Assembly (NCBI RefSeq): GCF_001428485.1
Contig: NZ_LMHS01000001.1
Span: 372,404-436,403 of the forward strand
Length of the DNA: 64,000 bases
Source: Microbacterium sp. Root180
GTDB taxonomy: Bacteria > Actinomycetota > Actinomycetes > Actinomycetales > Microbacteriaceae
Direction of reading: 5' to 3'
Both the position numbers and the translations under genes were made by a program. The notes under the pieces were generated by a model. It ran no database searches. It worked only from the letters and a program-made list of their open reading frames with translations, and had not been told where the DNA came from. Shown here in pieces: positions 49,907-59,463 of the stretch. How positions within the stretch are numbered: position 1 is the stretch's first letter; each line of letters opens with the position of its first letter.

Positions 49907-49987
49907 GCACAACGTCGGCGATCCACGGCACGGCGCCGTGTGGGAGCTGCACCACGGTCGCCGGTGGGGCCGTTGCCGACGTTGTGC
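49907..49987. repeat. Palindromic element, family C copy 2
   Basis: Perfect 13-base arms GCACAACGTCGGC (49907-49919) and complement (49975-49987), with an inner CACGGCACGGCGCCGTGTGG palindrome. The first 18 bases match 11195-11212 exactly. It lies between the converging moaE and moaD genes and could also serve as a terminator. Confidence 0.84.
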
Positions 49988-49990
49988 TCG

Positions 49991-50236
49991 TCAGCCGCCT
50001 GCGAAGGGCGGCAGGACGTCGACGAGGTCGTCGTCGCCCAGTGCCGTGTCGTCTCCGACGCGTGAGCCGCCGACCAGCACGGCGCAGCGGGGCAGGATGC
50101 CGCCGAGCCCCGGGTGATCGGCCGCGAGCGATCGCCGGAGCTCGCCGAGGGTGGTCTCGGCGCGCTGCTCGGTGTCGCGCCCGGCGGCGTCCTGGGCTGC
50201 GGCGAAGTAGCGGACGACCGCCACTACGCGTCCCAC
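49991..50236 (-). CDS. moaD: Molybdopterin synthase sulfur carrier subunit MoaD
   Basis: 81 residues or 77 if the second GTG (50224) is used. A ubiquitin-like fold with VVRYFAAAQDAAGRD and the C-terminal VDVLPPFAGG, whose last Gly is thiocarboxylated. The first GTG overlaps the DUF6457 gene by 13 bases; the second overlaps its stop by one base and has GGGA upstream. Its partner MoaE is convergent. Confidence 0.9.
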   Translation of the reverse strand: MGRVVAVVRYFAAAQDAAGRDTEQRAETTLGELRRSLAADHPGLGGILPRCAVLVGGSRVGDDTALGDDDLVDVLPPFAGG

Positions 50237-50493
50237 GCCTCGGCGAGAGCCGCCACCGCGGCCAGGGCCGCGCGGATCTCTGCGGGGTCGGTGCCGGCGC
50301 GCCCGGCGACCAGTCCGGCGACGAATGCGCCGAGCGGGGCGGCAGGGCGCGCGACCCCGTTCGCGACATCGCGCGTGAGGTCGAGCACCGCGGCCACGGG
50401 AACGTCATCTTCGGCGAGCCCGAATCGCTCGCGCAGCGTCGCGGCCCACGCGTCGAGCGCCTCGGGCGGAAGGGTTCGGGACGGATCGCTCAT
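50224..50493 (-). CDS. DUF6457-like small protein in the molybdenum cofactor operon
   Basis: 89 residues, alpha-helical: PEALDAWAATLRERFGLAED, then VLDLTRDVANGVARPAAPL and GAFVAGLVAGRAG. This pattern is typical of a small family found in actinobacterial cofactor operons. The ATG overlaps the mobA stop (ATGA) and the stop overlaps moaD. A role in cofactor guanylation or loading is inferred from position only. Confidence 0.8.
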   Translation of the reverse strand: MSDPSRTLPPEALDAWAATLRERFGLAEDDVPVAAVLDLTRDVANGVARPAAPLGAFVAGLVAGRAGTDPAEIRAALAAVAALAEAWDA

Positions 50494-51098
50494 GACGCCT
50501 CCTCGTGCGCGGCGCGGGCGCGCGCCTCTTCCAGATCCTCCCACGTGTCCACGTCGCGCGTGAGGTCGCCGGGAGCCGCCACGACGGCGATCGCAAGGTC
50601 GGCGAGGAGGGCGCGGACCGGCGCATCGCGCCCGCCGTCGGGGAGAGCGGATGCCGCGTTCCGCAGCGAGCTCGTGCGGTAGAGGCCGGTGAGCCACTGC
50701 GGCCGGCTGGCCGCGTCGCCGAGGCAGATGCCGTCGGTATCGGCCGGCAGCAGCAGCAGGTCGGCGACCAGGCGCCTGACGGCCGGGCCCGCCGCCGGCA
50801 GGTCGCACGCGAGCAGGAGCGTCCATTCCGGATCGGCGCCCTGCGGCCAGGCGTCGAGCGCGGTCACCACGGCGGCCGCCGGTCCGCCGTACGGCGGGTC
50901 CTCCTGCACCCACTCGACGGCCAGCGCGGGGTCGAGGACCGGCGCCACCACGGTGATCGGGCGGGCTCCGGCATCCGTCGCCGCAGACACCGCTGCGGCG
51001 AGCAGGGTCGTGCCGCCCACCTCGAACAGGGGCTTGGCCGCACCGTCCACGCGCGAGGCGCGCCCGCCGGCGAGCAGGATCGCCCCGAGGTCGGCCAC
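50490..51098 (-). CDS. mobA: Molybdenum cofactor guanylyltransferase MobA
   Basis: 202 residues with the nucleotidyltransferase opening LGAILLAGGRASRVDGAAKPL, the GGPAAAVVTALDAW segment and LLLACDLPAAGP. It joins GMP to the cofactor. I chose the GTG at 51098, just before the fold starts; the open frame to 51167 overlaps moaC and is not family-like. Confidence 0.9.
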   Translation of the reverse strand: MADLGAILLAGGRASRVDGAAKPLFEVGGTTLLAAAVSAATDAGARPITVVAPVLDPALAVEWVQEDPPYGGPAAAVVTALDAWPQGADPEWTLLLACDLPAAGPAVRRLVADLLLLPADTDGICLGDAASRPQWLTGLYRTSSLRNAASALPDGGRDAPVRALLADLAIAVVAAPGDLTRDVDTWEDLEEARARAAHEEAS

Positions 51099-51102
51099 GC
51101 GG

Positions 51103-51579
51103 TCAGTCCTCGTCGGCGCGCACCCAGTCGCCGCTCTTGCCGCCGGTCTTCGCCACGAGGCGCACACGCTCGATCGAGGTGGACTTGTCGAGCGCCTTCA
51201 CCATGTCGACCACGGCCAGCGCGGCGACCGAGACGGCGGTGAGCGCCTCCATCTCGACGCCGGTGCGGTCGGCTGTGCGCACGGTCGCCTCGACGGCGAC
51301 CCCGTCGTCCTCGACCTCGAGGTCGACGACCGCGCCGTGCACGCCGATGACGTGAGCGAGGGGGAGGAGGTCGGGCGTGCGCTTGGCCGCCTGGATGCCG
51401 GCGATCCGGGCCACCGCGAGGACGTCGCCCTTGGGCACCGTGCCGTCCCGCAGGGCCGCGACGACCTCGGGGGAGCAGCGCACGAATCCGCGGGCCGTGG
51501 CCGAGCGCACCGTCGGCTGCTTCTGCGTGACGTCGACCATGCGCGCTCGGCCGGCATCGTCGAGGTGCGTGAAGCTCAT
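51103..51579 (-). CDS. moaC: Cyclic pyranopterin monophosphate synthase MoaC
   Basis: 158 residues: [46 protein letters not shown] with the conserved [11 protein letters not shown], and [20 protein letters not shown]. It closes the pyranopterin ring after MoaA (not in this window). The ATG overlaps the moeA stop (ATGA). Confidence 0.95.
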   Translation of the reverse strand: MSFTHLDDAGRARMVDVTQKQPTVRSATARGFVRCSPEVVAALRDGTVPKGDVLAVARIAGIQAAKRTPDLLPLAHVIGVHGAVVDLEVEDDGVAVEATVRTADRTGVEMEALTAVSVAALAVVDMVKALDKSTSIERVRLVAKTGGKSGDWVRADED

Positions 51580-52814
51580 GTGATCAGCATGACATCGACC
51601 GGGTCTCCTGCCGCCACCGCGGCGACGTCGGCGGGCACGACCGCGTACGCCTCGGCGCGCCCGAGGCCGCCCGCGAGATGCGATCCGCCACCCGTCGCGG
51701 GAACCGCGCGCCAGGCCGACGGGTCGCCGCGGTCGATCGTGACGGGCAGGTACTGGGTGCGGCCGGGCGGAGTGCGCCACCCGGTCGCCGCGGGCATCCG
51801 CAGCACGGGGCGCGAGAGCGGGGAGCGGTCCTGCATCCGCAGCAGCGCCGGGCGCGCGAACACCTCGAACGAGACGGCCGCGCTCACCGGGTTGCCCGGC
51901 AGCCCGAACAGGAGCGTGCCGGCGGGGGTGCGGCCGAAGCCCTGCGGCTTGCCCGGCTGCATGCGCAGCTTCGTGAACGCCATCACGTCGCCGAGGGTGC
52001 CCTTGACGACCTCGTAGGCGCCGGCGCTCACCCCGCCGGAGAACACGACGACGTCGGCGCCGAGCAGTTCCGCGGCCGCCACGGCCTCGCGCGGACCGTC
52101 GCCGTCGTCGCTCACGCTCAGGCGCAGGACGACCTCCGCTCCGGCCTCGGCAGCGAGCCCGGCGAGGAGCTCGCTGTTGGACTCGGGGATCTGGCCGCGC
52201 TCCAGCGGCGTGCCGGGGGCGACGAGCTCCGATCCGGTGGAGACGACGGCGACGCGCGGCATCCGGCTCACCACCACGTCGGCGACGCCGGCCGCGGCGA
52301 TCGCGGCGAGCTGGAGCGGGCCGAGCAGCGTGCCCGCGGGCAGCAGCTCGTCGCCCGCTCGGGCGTCGTCGCCGCGGCGGCGCACGTGGATGCCGGGGGC
52401 GCGCGGCGCGCGCAGCACCTCGACGCGCACGAGCGAATCGGCCAGGCCGCCGGCGGTGTCCTCGAACGGCACGATCGCCGTCGCGTCGGACGGCACGGGG
52501 GAGCCGGTCATGATGCGTGCCGCCTCGCCCGGACCGAGAGCGGGGTCGAGCTTCGTCCCCGCGGGAAGGTCCGCGACGACCGTCAGCGTCACGGGAGAGT
52601 CTGCTGCGGCATCCGCCACGTCCGCGAAGCGCACGGCGAAGCCGTCCATCGCGGAATTGTCGAAGACGGGAATGTCGACGGCCGCCCTCACGGCTTCGCG
52701 GAGAGTGCGCCCGCGCGCCGCGGCGACCGGCACGGTCACGGCGTCGACGAGCACTGTCGCGGCCAGCACCGTCGCGAGATGGTCCTCGATCGAGACGAGG
52801 CCGTCGGCCGTCAC
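51576..52814 (-). CDS. moeA: Molybdopterin molybdenumtransferase MoeA
   Basis: 412 residues with [66 protein letters not shown] and [18 protein letters not shown], the full MoeA signature. It inserts molybdate. The start is the GTG at 52814 ([11 protein letters not shown]), overlapping the moeB stop (GTGA). Confidence 0.94.
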   Translation of the reverse strand: MTADGLVSIEDHLATVLAATVLVDAVTVPVAAARGRTLREAVRAAVDIPVFDNSAMDGFAVRFADVADAAADSPVTLTVVADLPAGTKLDPALGPGEAARIMTGSPVPSDATAIVPFEDTAGGLADSLVRVEVLRAPRAPGIHVRRRGDDARAGDELLPAGTLLGPLQLAAIAAAGVADVVVSRMPRVAVVSTGSELVAPGTPLERGQIPESNSELLAGLAAEAGAEVVLRLSVSDDGDGPREAVAAAELLGADVVVFSGGVSAGAYEVVKGTLGDVMAFTKLRMQPGKPQGFGRTPAGTLLFGLPGNPVSAAVSFEVFARPALLRMQDRSPLSRPVLRMPAATGWRTPPGRTQYLPVTIDRGDPSAWRAVPATGGGSHLAGGLGRAEAYAVVPADVAAVAAGDPVDVMLIT

Positions 52815-53914
52815 GCGTGCGACCGTTCGCGCGGTGCCGAGGCCCACGCGTCCATGCCTCCGGCGAGGACGGATGCCTCGATCCCCGCAATCCGCAGGGC
52901 TCGGGCCGCGCGCTCCGCGCGCACGCCGACCTTGCAGACCACGACGATCGGGCCTTCGCCGGCGATCGCCGGGTCCGCGAGCACGCGGGCGAGCGGGACC
53001 TCGACGACGCCCGGCAGCACGCCGGTCGCGGTCTCGTACGGCTCCCGCACGTCGAGCAGGGTCGCTCCCGAGGCCTGCGCGGCGATCGCCGCGTCGAGGT
53101 CGAGCTGGGGAACGGGATCGTCGCCGGCGGGAACGGGCGAGGGCGCGCGGGCCGGGAGCAGTGGGACCTCGTCGGTGCGCCCGCGCAGCGCGTCGATCAC
53201 GATGACGCGGCCGAGCAGCGGCTCGCCGATCCCGGTCACGAGCTTCACTGCCTCCGTCGCGAGCACCCCGCCGACCTGCAGGCACAGCGGGCCGAGGACG
53301 CCGACCTGCTCGCACGAGGGAACGTCGCCGACGGATTCGGGCGGGTACAGATCCGACAGTCGCACCGCGGGATAGCCGGCCGGCGGCGCCGACCAGAAGA
53401 CCGTCGCCTGAGCGTGGAACTCCTGGACGACGCCCCACACGAGCGGGACGCCCAGCCGCTCGCAGGCGTCGGCGACCGCGGCGCGCGTGTCGAACGTGTC
53501 GGTCCCGTCGACGACGACGTGCGCTGCGGCGAGCAGCTCGGTCGCGTTGTCGCGGGTCAGCCGTGCGCGGACGGTGTGCACGACGGTGTGCGGCGCGAGG
53601 TCCTGGGCGACGCGCCGGGCGGAGTCGACCTTGGGGCGTCCGACATCGGCGAAGCGGTGCATCACCTGGCGCTGGAGATTGGATGCCTCGACCTCGTCGT
53701 CGTCGATCACGGTGAGCGTGCCGACGCCGGCCGCGGCGAGGGCCAGGACGGTCGGTGAGCCGAGGCCGCCGGCCCCGATGATCGCGACGTGGGCGCCGGC
53801 GAGCCTGCGCTGAGCCGTCTCGCCGAAGCCGGCGAGGCGGGCGTGCCGCGCCGTCCGCGCGACCTCGTCGTCGGTGAGGGCCGCGACGGGCTCGACGAGC
53901 GGGGGAATCGGCAT
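52811..53914 (-). CDS. moeB: Adenylyltransferase-rhodanese protein, MoeB/MoeZ type
   Basis: 367 residues: an E1-like ThiF domain ([40 protein letters not shown]) and a C-terminal rhodanese domain with catalytic Cys in [17 protein letters not shown]. It adenylates and sulfurates the MoaD C terminus. The first CxxC zinc pair of E. coli MoeB is not seen, as in MoeZ-type actinobacterial proteins ([11 protein letters not shown] instead). Confidence 0.93.
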   Translation of the reverse strand: MPIPPLVEPVAALTDDEVARTARHARLAGFGETAQRRLAGAHVAIIGAGGLGSPTVLALAAAGVGTLTVIDDDEVEASNLQRQVMHRFADVGRPKVDSARRVAQDLAPHTVVHTVRARLTRDNATELLAAAHVVVDGTDTFDTRAAVADACERLGVPLVWGVVQEFHAQATVFWSAPPAGYPAVRLSDLYPPESVGDVPSCEQVGVLGPLCLQVGGVLATEAVKLVTGIGEPLLGRVIVIDALRGRTDEVPLLPARAPSPVPAGDDPVPQLDLDAAIAAQASGATLLDVREPYETATGVLPGVVEVPLARVLADPAIAGEGPIVVVCKVGVRAERAARALRIAGIEASVLAGGMDAWASAPRERSHA

Positions 53915-54025
53915 GGGTCCAGGGTATTGCGCGGGCGTGGGGAGCGGCTCGGTCCGCTCTCCGCGTCCGCAGATGCGGAAGCCTCAGCAGGCTGTTGTCC
54001 GCGCATGCGGTGATATCGTGCGATC

Positions 54026-54418
54026 ATGCCGAGCTACAAGATCGCCGAGGCCGCACGACTGCTCGGCGTGAGCGACGACACCGTGCGCCGATGGATCGAC
54101 GCCGGTGCGCTCCCCACGACGGGGTCGACCCCCGCCGAGGTACCCGGCGACGCCCTCGCCGCGCGCGCGGTCGAGCTCGCCGCAGCGCCCGCGGGCGAAG
54201 GCGACCGGCTCTCCAGCGCGCGAAATCGCTTCGTCGGCCTGGTGACGCGCGTGCAGCGCGACGGGCTCATGGCGCAGGTCGACATCCAAGCCGGTCCGCA
54301 CCGCGTGGTGTCGCTGATGTCGGCCGAGGCCGCCGACGATCTCGGACTCGCGGTGGGTTCGCTCGCCGTCGCGGTCGTGAAGGCCACCACCGTGATCGTG
54401 GAAGTGCCGAAGAGCTGA
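54026..54418 (+). CDS. HTH-TOBE (Mop) one-component molybdate regulator candidate
   Basis: 130 residues: an N-terminal MerR/excisionase-like helix-turn-helix (YKIAEAARLLGVSDDTVRRW, GALPTTGSTPAEVPGD) joined to a C-terminal TOBE/Mop domain (SARNRFVGLVTRVQRDGLMAQVD, LAVGSLAVAVVKATTVIVEV). Mop domains bind molybdate. It lies just ahead of modABC, so it probably reports molybdate to transcription, replacing ModE. A one-base gap separates its stop from modA. Confidence 0.85.
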   Translation: MPSYKIAEAARLLGVSDDTVRRWIDAGALPTTGSTPAEVPGDALAARAVELAAAPAGEGDRLSSARNRFVGLVTRVQRDGLMAQVDIQAGPHRVVSLMSAEAADDLGLAVGSLAVAVVKATTVIVEVPKS

Positions 54419-54419
54419 C

Positions 54420-55226
54420 ATGCTGCGACGCCCGATCCTCATGACCGCCCTGATCGCCGGCCTGCTCGCCGTCGCGGGGTGCGCGTCGGTCGGCGACGAG
54501 CCCGCGGGGCCGGTCACGCCCGGCCCCTCGGAGCCGGTGGTGACCGAGGAGCTCACCGGCGAGCTGACGATCTTCGCCGCGGCATCGCTGGGCACCGCCT
54601 TCGACGAGCTCGCGACGCAGTTCGAGGCGCGGCATCCGCAGCTCGAGGTGCTGCCGATCTCGTACGACGGATCGAGCACCCTCGCCACGCAGCTGATCGA
54701 GGGCGCGCCGGCCGATGTGTTCGCGTCAGCCGACGAGGACAACATGCAGAGGGTGGTCGACGCCGGGCTCGCGAGCGCCCCCGAGCTGTTCGCCTCGAAC
54801 ACGCTCGTCATCGCCGTGCCCGCCGGAAACCCGGGCGGCGTCGAATCGATCGAGGACCTCGGCGAGGACGGTCTCACCGTGGTGCTGTGTGCGCCGGAGG
54901 TCCCGTGCGGCGCCGCCTCTCGGACTCTGCTCGCCGACAACGGCGTGACGGTCTCGCCCGCGAGCCTCGAGCAGAACGTCACCGCCGTCCTCACCAAGGT
55001 CGCCGCGGGCGAAGCGGATGCCGGACTCGTCTACGCGACCGACGTGCTCGGCCGCGATGACGTCGAACCGGTCGAGGCGGCGGGCGCCGGCGAGGTCGTC
55101 AACCGCTACCCGATCGCGGCGCTCGCGGAGGCCGGGAATCCCGCGGCAGCCGCAGCATTCGTGGAGTTCGTGCTCTCGGAGAAGGGCCGCGCCGTGCTCG
55201 AGGGCTTCGGCTTCGGGCCGCCGTGA
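54420..55226 (+). CDS. modA: Molybdate-binding lipoprotein ModA
   Basis: 268 residues: lipobox LLAVAGC (C21), then ELTIFAAASLGTAFDELA, YDGSSTLATQLIEGAPADVFASAD and the GLVYATDVLGRD region, all ModA-like. It delivers molybdate (or tungstate) to ModB. ATG at 54420; the stop overlaps the modB GTG. Confidence 0.94.
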   Translation: MLRRPILMTALIAGLLAVAGCASVGDEPAGPVTPGPSEPVVTEELTGELTIFAAASLGTAFDELATQFEARHPQLEVLPISYDGSSTLATQLIEGAPADVFASADEDNMQRVVDAGLASAPELFASNTLVIAVPAGNPGGVESIEDLGEDGLTVVLCAPEVPCGAASRTLLADNGVTVSPASLEQNVTAVLTKVAAGEADAGLVYATDVLGRDDVEPVEAAGAGEVVNRYPIAALAEAGNPAAAAAFVEFVLSEKGRAVLEGFGFGPP

Positions 55227-56032
55227 GCGCGGGCGCCGACCGCGTCGGATTCGTCCCGCGCATCCTCGCCGTCCCGGCGCTGCTCGGGCTGGCGCTGCTC
55301 GCTCTTCCCCTGACGGCCCTCGTCCTGCGCGTGGACTGGTCCACGCTGTGGAGCGACGTCACCTCGCCCGAGGCGGTGTCCGCCCTCGGGCTCTCCCTCG
55401 CCACCGGTCTGACGGCCACCGCGGTGTGCGTCGTGCTCGGCGTGCCGCTCGCCCTCCTCATCGCGCGCAGCGGCTCTCGGATGGCGGCCGTGCTCCGCGC
55501 TGTGGTCACCGTCCCGCTCGTGCTGCCTCCGATGGTCGGCGGCGTGGCGATGCTTTTCCTGTTCGGGCGCACGAGCTGGCTCGGCGGCATCCTGGCCGAG
55601 TGGGGGCTGCGCATCCCGTTCACCACGACCGCCGTCGTGCTGGCGCAGACGTTCGTCGCTCTGCCGTTCCTGGTCCTGGCGCTGGAGGGATCGCTGCGGA
55701 CGACGGGCGTCGGGTACGAGCAGGCCGCCGCCGCGCTCGGCGCCGGTCGCTGGACGATCCTCGGCCGGGTCACGCTGCCGCTCGCCGCTCCGGGCCTCAT
55801 CGCCGGCATCGTGCTGTGCTTCGCGCGGGCGATCGGCGAGTTCGGGGCCACCGCGCTGTTCGCCGGGAACGCCCCGGGTGTCACGCAGACCATGCCGCTC
55901 GCGATCTACACGGCCTTCAACGGCGCCGGCGTCTCGCAGGGCACCGCCGTCGCACTGTCGCTGCTCCTTCTGGTCACCGCGGTCGGCGTGCTCCTGCTCG
56001 TGCGCGCCTGGCGCCCGGAGGCGCAGCGATGA
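55223..56032 (+). CDS. modB: Molybdate ABC transporter permease ModB
   Basis: 269 residues with six TM segments and the EAA-like loop YEQAAAALGAGRWTILGRVTLP; ARAIGEFGATALFAGN is characteristic of ModB. GTG start overlapping modA; its stop overlaps the modC ATG. Confidence 0.94.
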   Translation: MSAGADRVGFVPRILAVPALLGLALLALPLTALVLRVDWSTLWSDVTSPEAVSALGLSLATGLTATAVCVVLGVPLALLIARSGSRMAAVLRAVVTVPLVLPPMVGGVAMLFLFGRTSWLGGILAEWGLRIPFTTTAVVLAQTFVALPFLVLALEGSLRTTGVGYEQAAAALGAGRWTILGRVTLPLAAPGLIAGIVLCFARAIGEFGATALFAGNAPGVTQTMPLAIYTAFNGAGVSQGTAVALSLLLLVTAVGVLLLVRAWRPEAQR

Positions 56033-57135
56033 CCGGGACGGGCCTCGACGCCCGCGTCGTCGTCGAGCGTCCGGCATTCCGGCTGGACGCCGAGGTGACC
56101 GCCGCGCCGGGCGAGGTGGTGGCCGTGATGGGACCGAGCGGTGCGGGGAAGTCCACCCTGCTCGGCGCCCTCGCGGGGCTCGTCGATCTCGGCGAGGGGC
56201 ACATCAGGCTCGGAGACCGCGAGCTCGACCGGGCGCCGCGACCGCGGGTGCGCACGACACCGTCGCAGCGCGGGATCGTGCTGCTCGGACAGGAGCCCCG
56301 GCTCTTCCCTCACCTCACGGCCCATGAGAACATCGCGTTCGGCCTGCGGGTGCGCGGCGTCGCCAAAGCGGGTGCGCTGGGGGAGGCCGACGAGTGGCTG
56401 TGGCGGGTCGGGCTCGACGGCATGGGGGATCGGCGCCCCGCGGAGCTCTCAGGCGGGCAGCAGCAGCGCGTCGCCCTCGCCCGTGCGCTCGCGACCGCGC
56501 CGGCCGCGCTGCTCCTGGACGAACCCCTGACCTCGCTCGACACCGAGACCGCCGCCGACATCCGCGCGCTCCTGCACCACCAGCTCGCGGCCACGCACAC
56601 CACGGCGATCGTCGCCACGCACGATGCGGTCGACGCGGTGTCGCTCGCCAGCAGCCTGGTCGTGCTGGAGGACGGCCGCGTCACGCAGTCCGGCCCGGTG
56701 CGCCACGTGCTCGCCTCGCCTGCGACCCGGTTCGCCGCGGCGGTGGCCGGACTCAACCGTGTCGTCGGGTCGATCCGATCGGGGCGCTGGGTGCAGGGGC
56801 CCCTCACGCTCGCGACGTCGGGCGTGGCATCCGCTGCACCTGAGGGGACCGAGGTGGCGGCCGTCTTCCGGCCGTCGTCGGTGGAGATCGCGTCCGTCGC
56901 CCCCGGTACGGGGGCCATCAGCCTGCGGGTCGAGTCCCCGTCCCGCGCCGGGGACTGGACAGCCCGGGTGACTCGGCTCGAACAGACTCCCGCCGGCGTC
57001 CGGGTGCGCACCGCCGATCCCGAGGTCGCGGTGGATGTGCCGGCAGACACCGCCCTCGAGCTCGGGCTCGCTCCCGGCGTCATCGCGCACCTGCGCCTCG
57101 CGGCGTCGGTCGTGCGATTCGTCGCGATGCCCTGA
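56029..57135 (+). CDS. modC: Molybdate ABC transporter ATPase ModC
   Basis: 368 residues: Walker A GPSGAGKST (35-43), signature LSGGQQQR (about 140), Walker B LLLDEPLTS, H-loop VATHD, and a C-terminal TOBE-type domain (GAISLRVESPSRAGDWTARV, with a second half after). The ATG at 56029 overlaps the modB stop; the long frame from 55018 is a shadow. Confidence 0.94.
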   Translation: MTGTGLDARVVVERPAFRLDAEVTAAPGEVVAVMGPSGAGKSTLLGALAGLVDLGEGHIRLGDRELDRAPRPRVRTTPSQRGIVLLGQEPRLFPHLTAHENIAFGLRVRGVAKAGALGEADEWLWRVGLDGMGDRRPAELSGGQQQRVALARALATAPAALLLDEPLTSLDTETAADIRALLHHQLAATHTTAIVATHDAVDAVSLASSLVVLEDGRVTQSGPVRHVLASPATRFAAAVAGLNRVVGSIRSGRWVQGPLTLATSGVASAAPEGTEVAAVFRPSSVEIASVAPGTGAISLRVESPSRAGDWTARVTRLEQTPAGVRVRTADPEVAVDVPADTALELGLAPGVIAHLRLAASVVRFVAMP

Positions 57136-57157
57136 GCCGCACTCCTAGACTCATCGG

Positions 57158-57754
57158 GTGCGCATCCGTCCCTTCCGCCCCGGCGACGAGCCGGCGCTCG
57201 CAGAGATCTGCCTGAAGACGGCGGATGCCGGGGCAGACGGCACCGGCGTCCTCGACGACGACGACCTGTGGGCGGAGATCTTCGTGCTGCCCTACGTCGC
57301 GCGCCACCCGGACCTCGCCTTCGTCGCCGAGACCGAGGACGAGCGCGTCGTCGGCTACATCGTCGCCGCGCCGGACACCGAGGCCTTCGAGGAGTGGTTC
57401 CGCGCCGAGTGGTGGCCGCGTCACGAGGGCCGGTGGCCCCGACCGGAGTCCGAGGTCACGCGGCAGGACGGGATCGTGCTCTACGCGTACCAGCGCGGTG
57501 GGGCCGCCGACTCGTTCGGTGACGCCTATCCCGCGCACCTGCACATCGACCTCCTGCCGGAGGCGCAGGGACACGGGCTGGGAAGACGTCTGATCGACAC
57601 GCTCGTGACGGAGCTCGCGCGGCAGGGCGTCGCCGGGCTCCACCTCGTCGCGTCATCAGACAACGCCGGCGCGATCGCGTTCTACCCGCGGGTGGGCTTC
57701 GCACCCCTGCCGTCGCCCGACGGAGCCCGGGCCTTCGGCATGACGCTCTCCTGA
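57158..57754 (+). CDS. GNAT-family N-acetyltransferase
   Basis: 198 residues: MRIRPFRPGDEPALAEIC, FVAETEDERVVGYIVAAP, HLHIDLLPEAQGHGLGRRLID with the acetyl-CoA loop, and NAGAIAFYPRVGF. The domain EEWFRAEWWPRHEGRW in the middle is typical of a subgroup related to sugar or O-GlcNAcase-linked GNATs. The substrate is unknown. GTG start. Confidence 0.88.
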   Translation: MRIRPFRPGDEPALAEICLKTADAGADGTGVLDDDDLWAEIFVLPYVARHPDLAFVAETEDERVVGYIVAAPDTEAFEEWFRAEWWPRHEGRWPRPESEVTRQDGIVLYAYQRGGAADSFGDAYPAHLHIDLLPEAQGHGLGRRLIDTLVTELARQGVAGLHLVASSDNAGAIAFYPRVGFAPLPSPDGARAFGMTLS

Positions 57755-57815
57755 CGGGTTCCCGGGTCCGCGTCAACCCCCTCTCCGGCGCCGCGGGCGG
57801 GCGTAGCCTGCCAGC

Positions 57816-59441
57816 ATGGAGGACCTCTCGGCACCCACCGGCCACGAGCCGGAACTGGCTGCCGTCCCGCGCGAGGACGGCACCGCACCGCGCGCCCTCG
57901 TGATCGGAGCGACCGGATACATCGGCGGGCGCCTCGTGCCCCGGCTCCTCGGGGCCGGATACGACGTGCGCGTGCTGGCTCGCGATCCGGGCAGGGTCTC
58001 GGCCTTCACGTGGGGGAGCCGGGTCGAGGTCGCCGGCGGGGATGCGACGGATGCCGCCGCCGTCGCCCGTGCCGTGCGCGACGTCGATGTGCTGTTCTAC
58101 CTGGTCCATTCGATGGCGGCGGGCAGGGACTTCGCCGACGCCGACCGCCGTGCCGCCGAGACGGTGGCCCGGGCCGCCTCCGACGCCGGCGTCCGCCGCA
58201 TCGTCTACCTCGGCGGGCTCCACCCGTCGGGCGTCGAGCTGTCCGGCCATCTGCGCTCGCGCGTCGAGGTGGGCGAGGTGCTGCTCGGCAGCGGCGTCCC
58301 CACGCTCGTGCTGCAGGCCGGGGTCGTGATCGGCTCGGGCTCCGCGTCGTTCGAGATGGTCCGGCATCTGACCGAGGTGCTGCCCTATATGCCCGCGCCG
58401 CGCTGGGTCCGCAACCACATCCAGCCGATCGCCGTCCGCGACGTGATGCACTACCTGCTCGGGGCGGCGCGCGTGGCACCCGAGGTGAATCGCGCGGTCG
58501 ACATCGGCGGACCCGACGTGCTGCGCTACGGCCAGATGATGAACGGCTACGCGGTCGAGGCAGGCCTGCACCAGCGTCCGATCGCGGCGCTGCCGGTGCT
58601 GACGCCGAGGCTCGCGTCGCTGTGGGTCAACCTCGTCACGCCGATCCCGGCATCCCTCGCCCGTCCTCTCGTCGAGTCGCTGCAGAACGAGTGCGTCATG
58701 AAGGACCGGGCGGTCGATGCGCTCATCCCGCCGCCCGCCGGCGGCCTGACGCCGTACCGGCAGGCCGTGCGGCTCGCGCTCGGCCGCGTCGCGGGCGACG
58801 CCGTCGAGACCAGCTGGGCCGACGCGGAGGTACTGGGAGTGCCGAGCGATCCGCTCCCGAGCGACCCCGACTGGTCCGGTCGCGTCGCCTTCACGGACGC
58901 CCGCACCGCGCACACGACGGCGCCGCCCGAGGCGCTGTGGCGCGTGATCGAGGGGATCGGCGGAGAGAACGGGTGGTACTCCTCACCGCTGCTGTGGGCG
59001 GTGCGCGGCTGGATGGACCGGCTCGTCGGCGGAATCGGACTCGCCCGCGGACGTCGCTCGCGCGCCCGACTCGGGGTCGGCGATGCGCTGGACTTCTGGC
59101 GCGTCGAGGCGATCGAGCCGGGGCGGATGCTGCGGCTCCGCGCCGAGATGAAGGTGCCGGGACTCGCGTGGCTGGAGCTGCGCGCCACCGCGGACGGTGC
59201 CGGATCCCGCTACGACCAGCGCGCCGTGTTCTTCCCGAAGGGCCTTGCGGGGCGCCTCTACTGGTTCGCTGTCCTGCCCTTCCACGGCTTCATCTTCGCC
59301 GGGATGGCGACCCGCATCGCGGCGGCGGCGCAGGCATCGACGCCGGGTGCCGCCGGGCCGGCCCCGTCGGTCGAGCAGGTCGATCCGTCAGCGGTCCCCG
59401 GCGGGACGGCCGAGGCGCTCGCGGCCGACACGGCTCCGTGA
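57816..59441 (+). CDS. NAD(P)-binding SDR-like protein with DUF2867 domain
   Basis: 541 residues: an N-terminal atypical SDR/NmrA-like Rossmann domain (ALVIGATGYIGGRLVPRLL, YLVHSMAAGRDFADADR) up to about 300 and a C-terminal DUF2867 domain (GENGWYSSPLLWAVRGWMD, DFWRVEAIEPGRMLRLRAEM, FFPKGLAGRLYWF). Its reaction is unknown. The last 40 residues are Ala/Pro-rich and variable. Confidence 0.87.
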   Translation: MEDLSAPTGHEPELAAVPREDGTAPRALVIGATGYIGGRLVPRLLGAGYDVRVLARDPGRVSAFTWGSRVEVAGGDATDAAAVARAVRDVDVLFYLVHSMAAGRDFADADRRAAETVARAASDAGVRRIVYLGGLHPSGVELSGHLRSRVEVGEVLLGSGVPTLVLQAGVVIGSGSASFEMVRHLTEVLPYMPAPRWVRNHIQPIAVRDVMHYLLGAARVAPEVNRAVDIGGPDVLRYGQMMNGYAVEAGLHQRPIAALPVLTPRLASLWVNLVTPIPASLARPLVESLQNECVMKDRAVDALIPPPAGGLTPYRQAVRLALGRVAGDAVETSWADAEVLGVPSDPLPSDPDWSGRVAFTDARTAHTTAPPEALWRVIEGIGGENGWYSSPLLWAVRGWMDRLVGGIGLARGRRSRARLGVGDALDFWRVEAIEPGRMLRLRAEMKVPGLAWLELRATADGAGSRYDQRAVFFPKGLAGRLYWFAVLPFHGFIFAGMATRIAAAAQASTPGAAGPAPSVEQVDPSAVPGGTAEALAADTAP

Positions 59442-59463
59442 GGTCTCGGCGCTCGGGCTGCCC

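Noticed and set aside
3771..49987. Palindromic repeats as a CRISPR array
   Set aside because: They are inverted pairs scattered singly with different loops, not direct repeats with regular spacers, and no cas genes are present.
53962..54011. Possible further palindrome before the HTH-TOBE gene (CCGCAGATGCGG ... CCGCGCATGCGG)
   Set aside because: Pairing needs several bulges and the arms do not match any other element here; too weak to list.
53915..54025. Molybdenum cofactor riboswitch before the molybdate genes
   Set aside because: The gap is only 111 bp and I could not recognise the conserved Moco RNA core in it.
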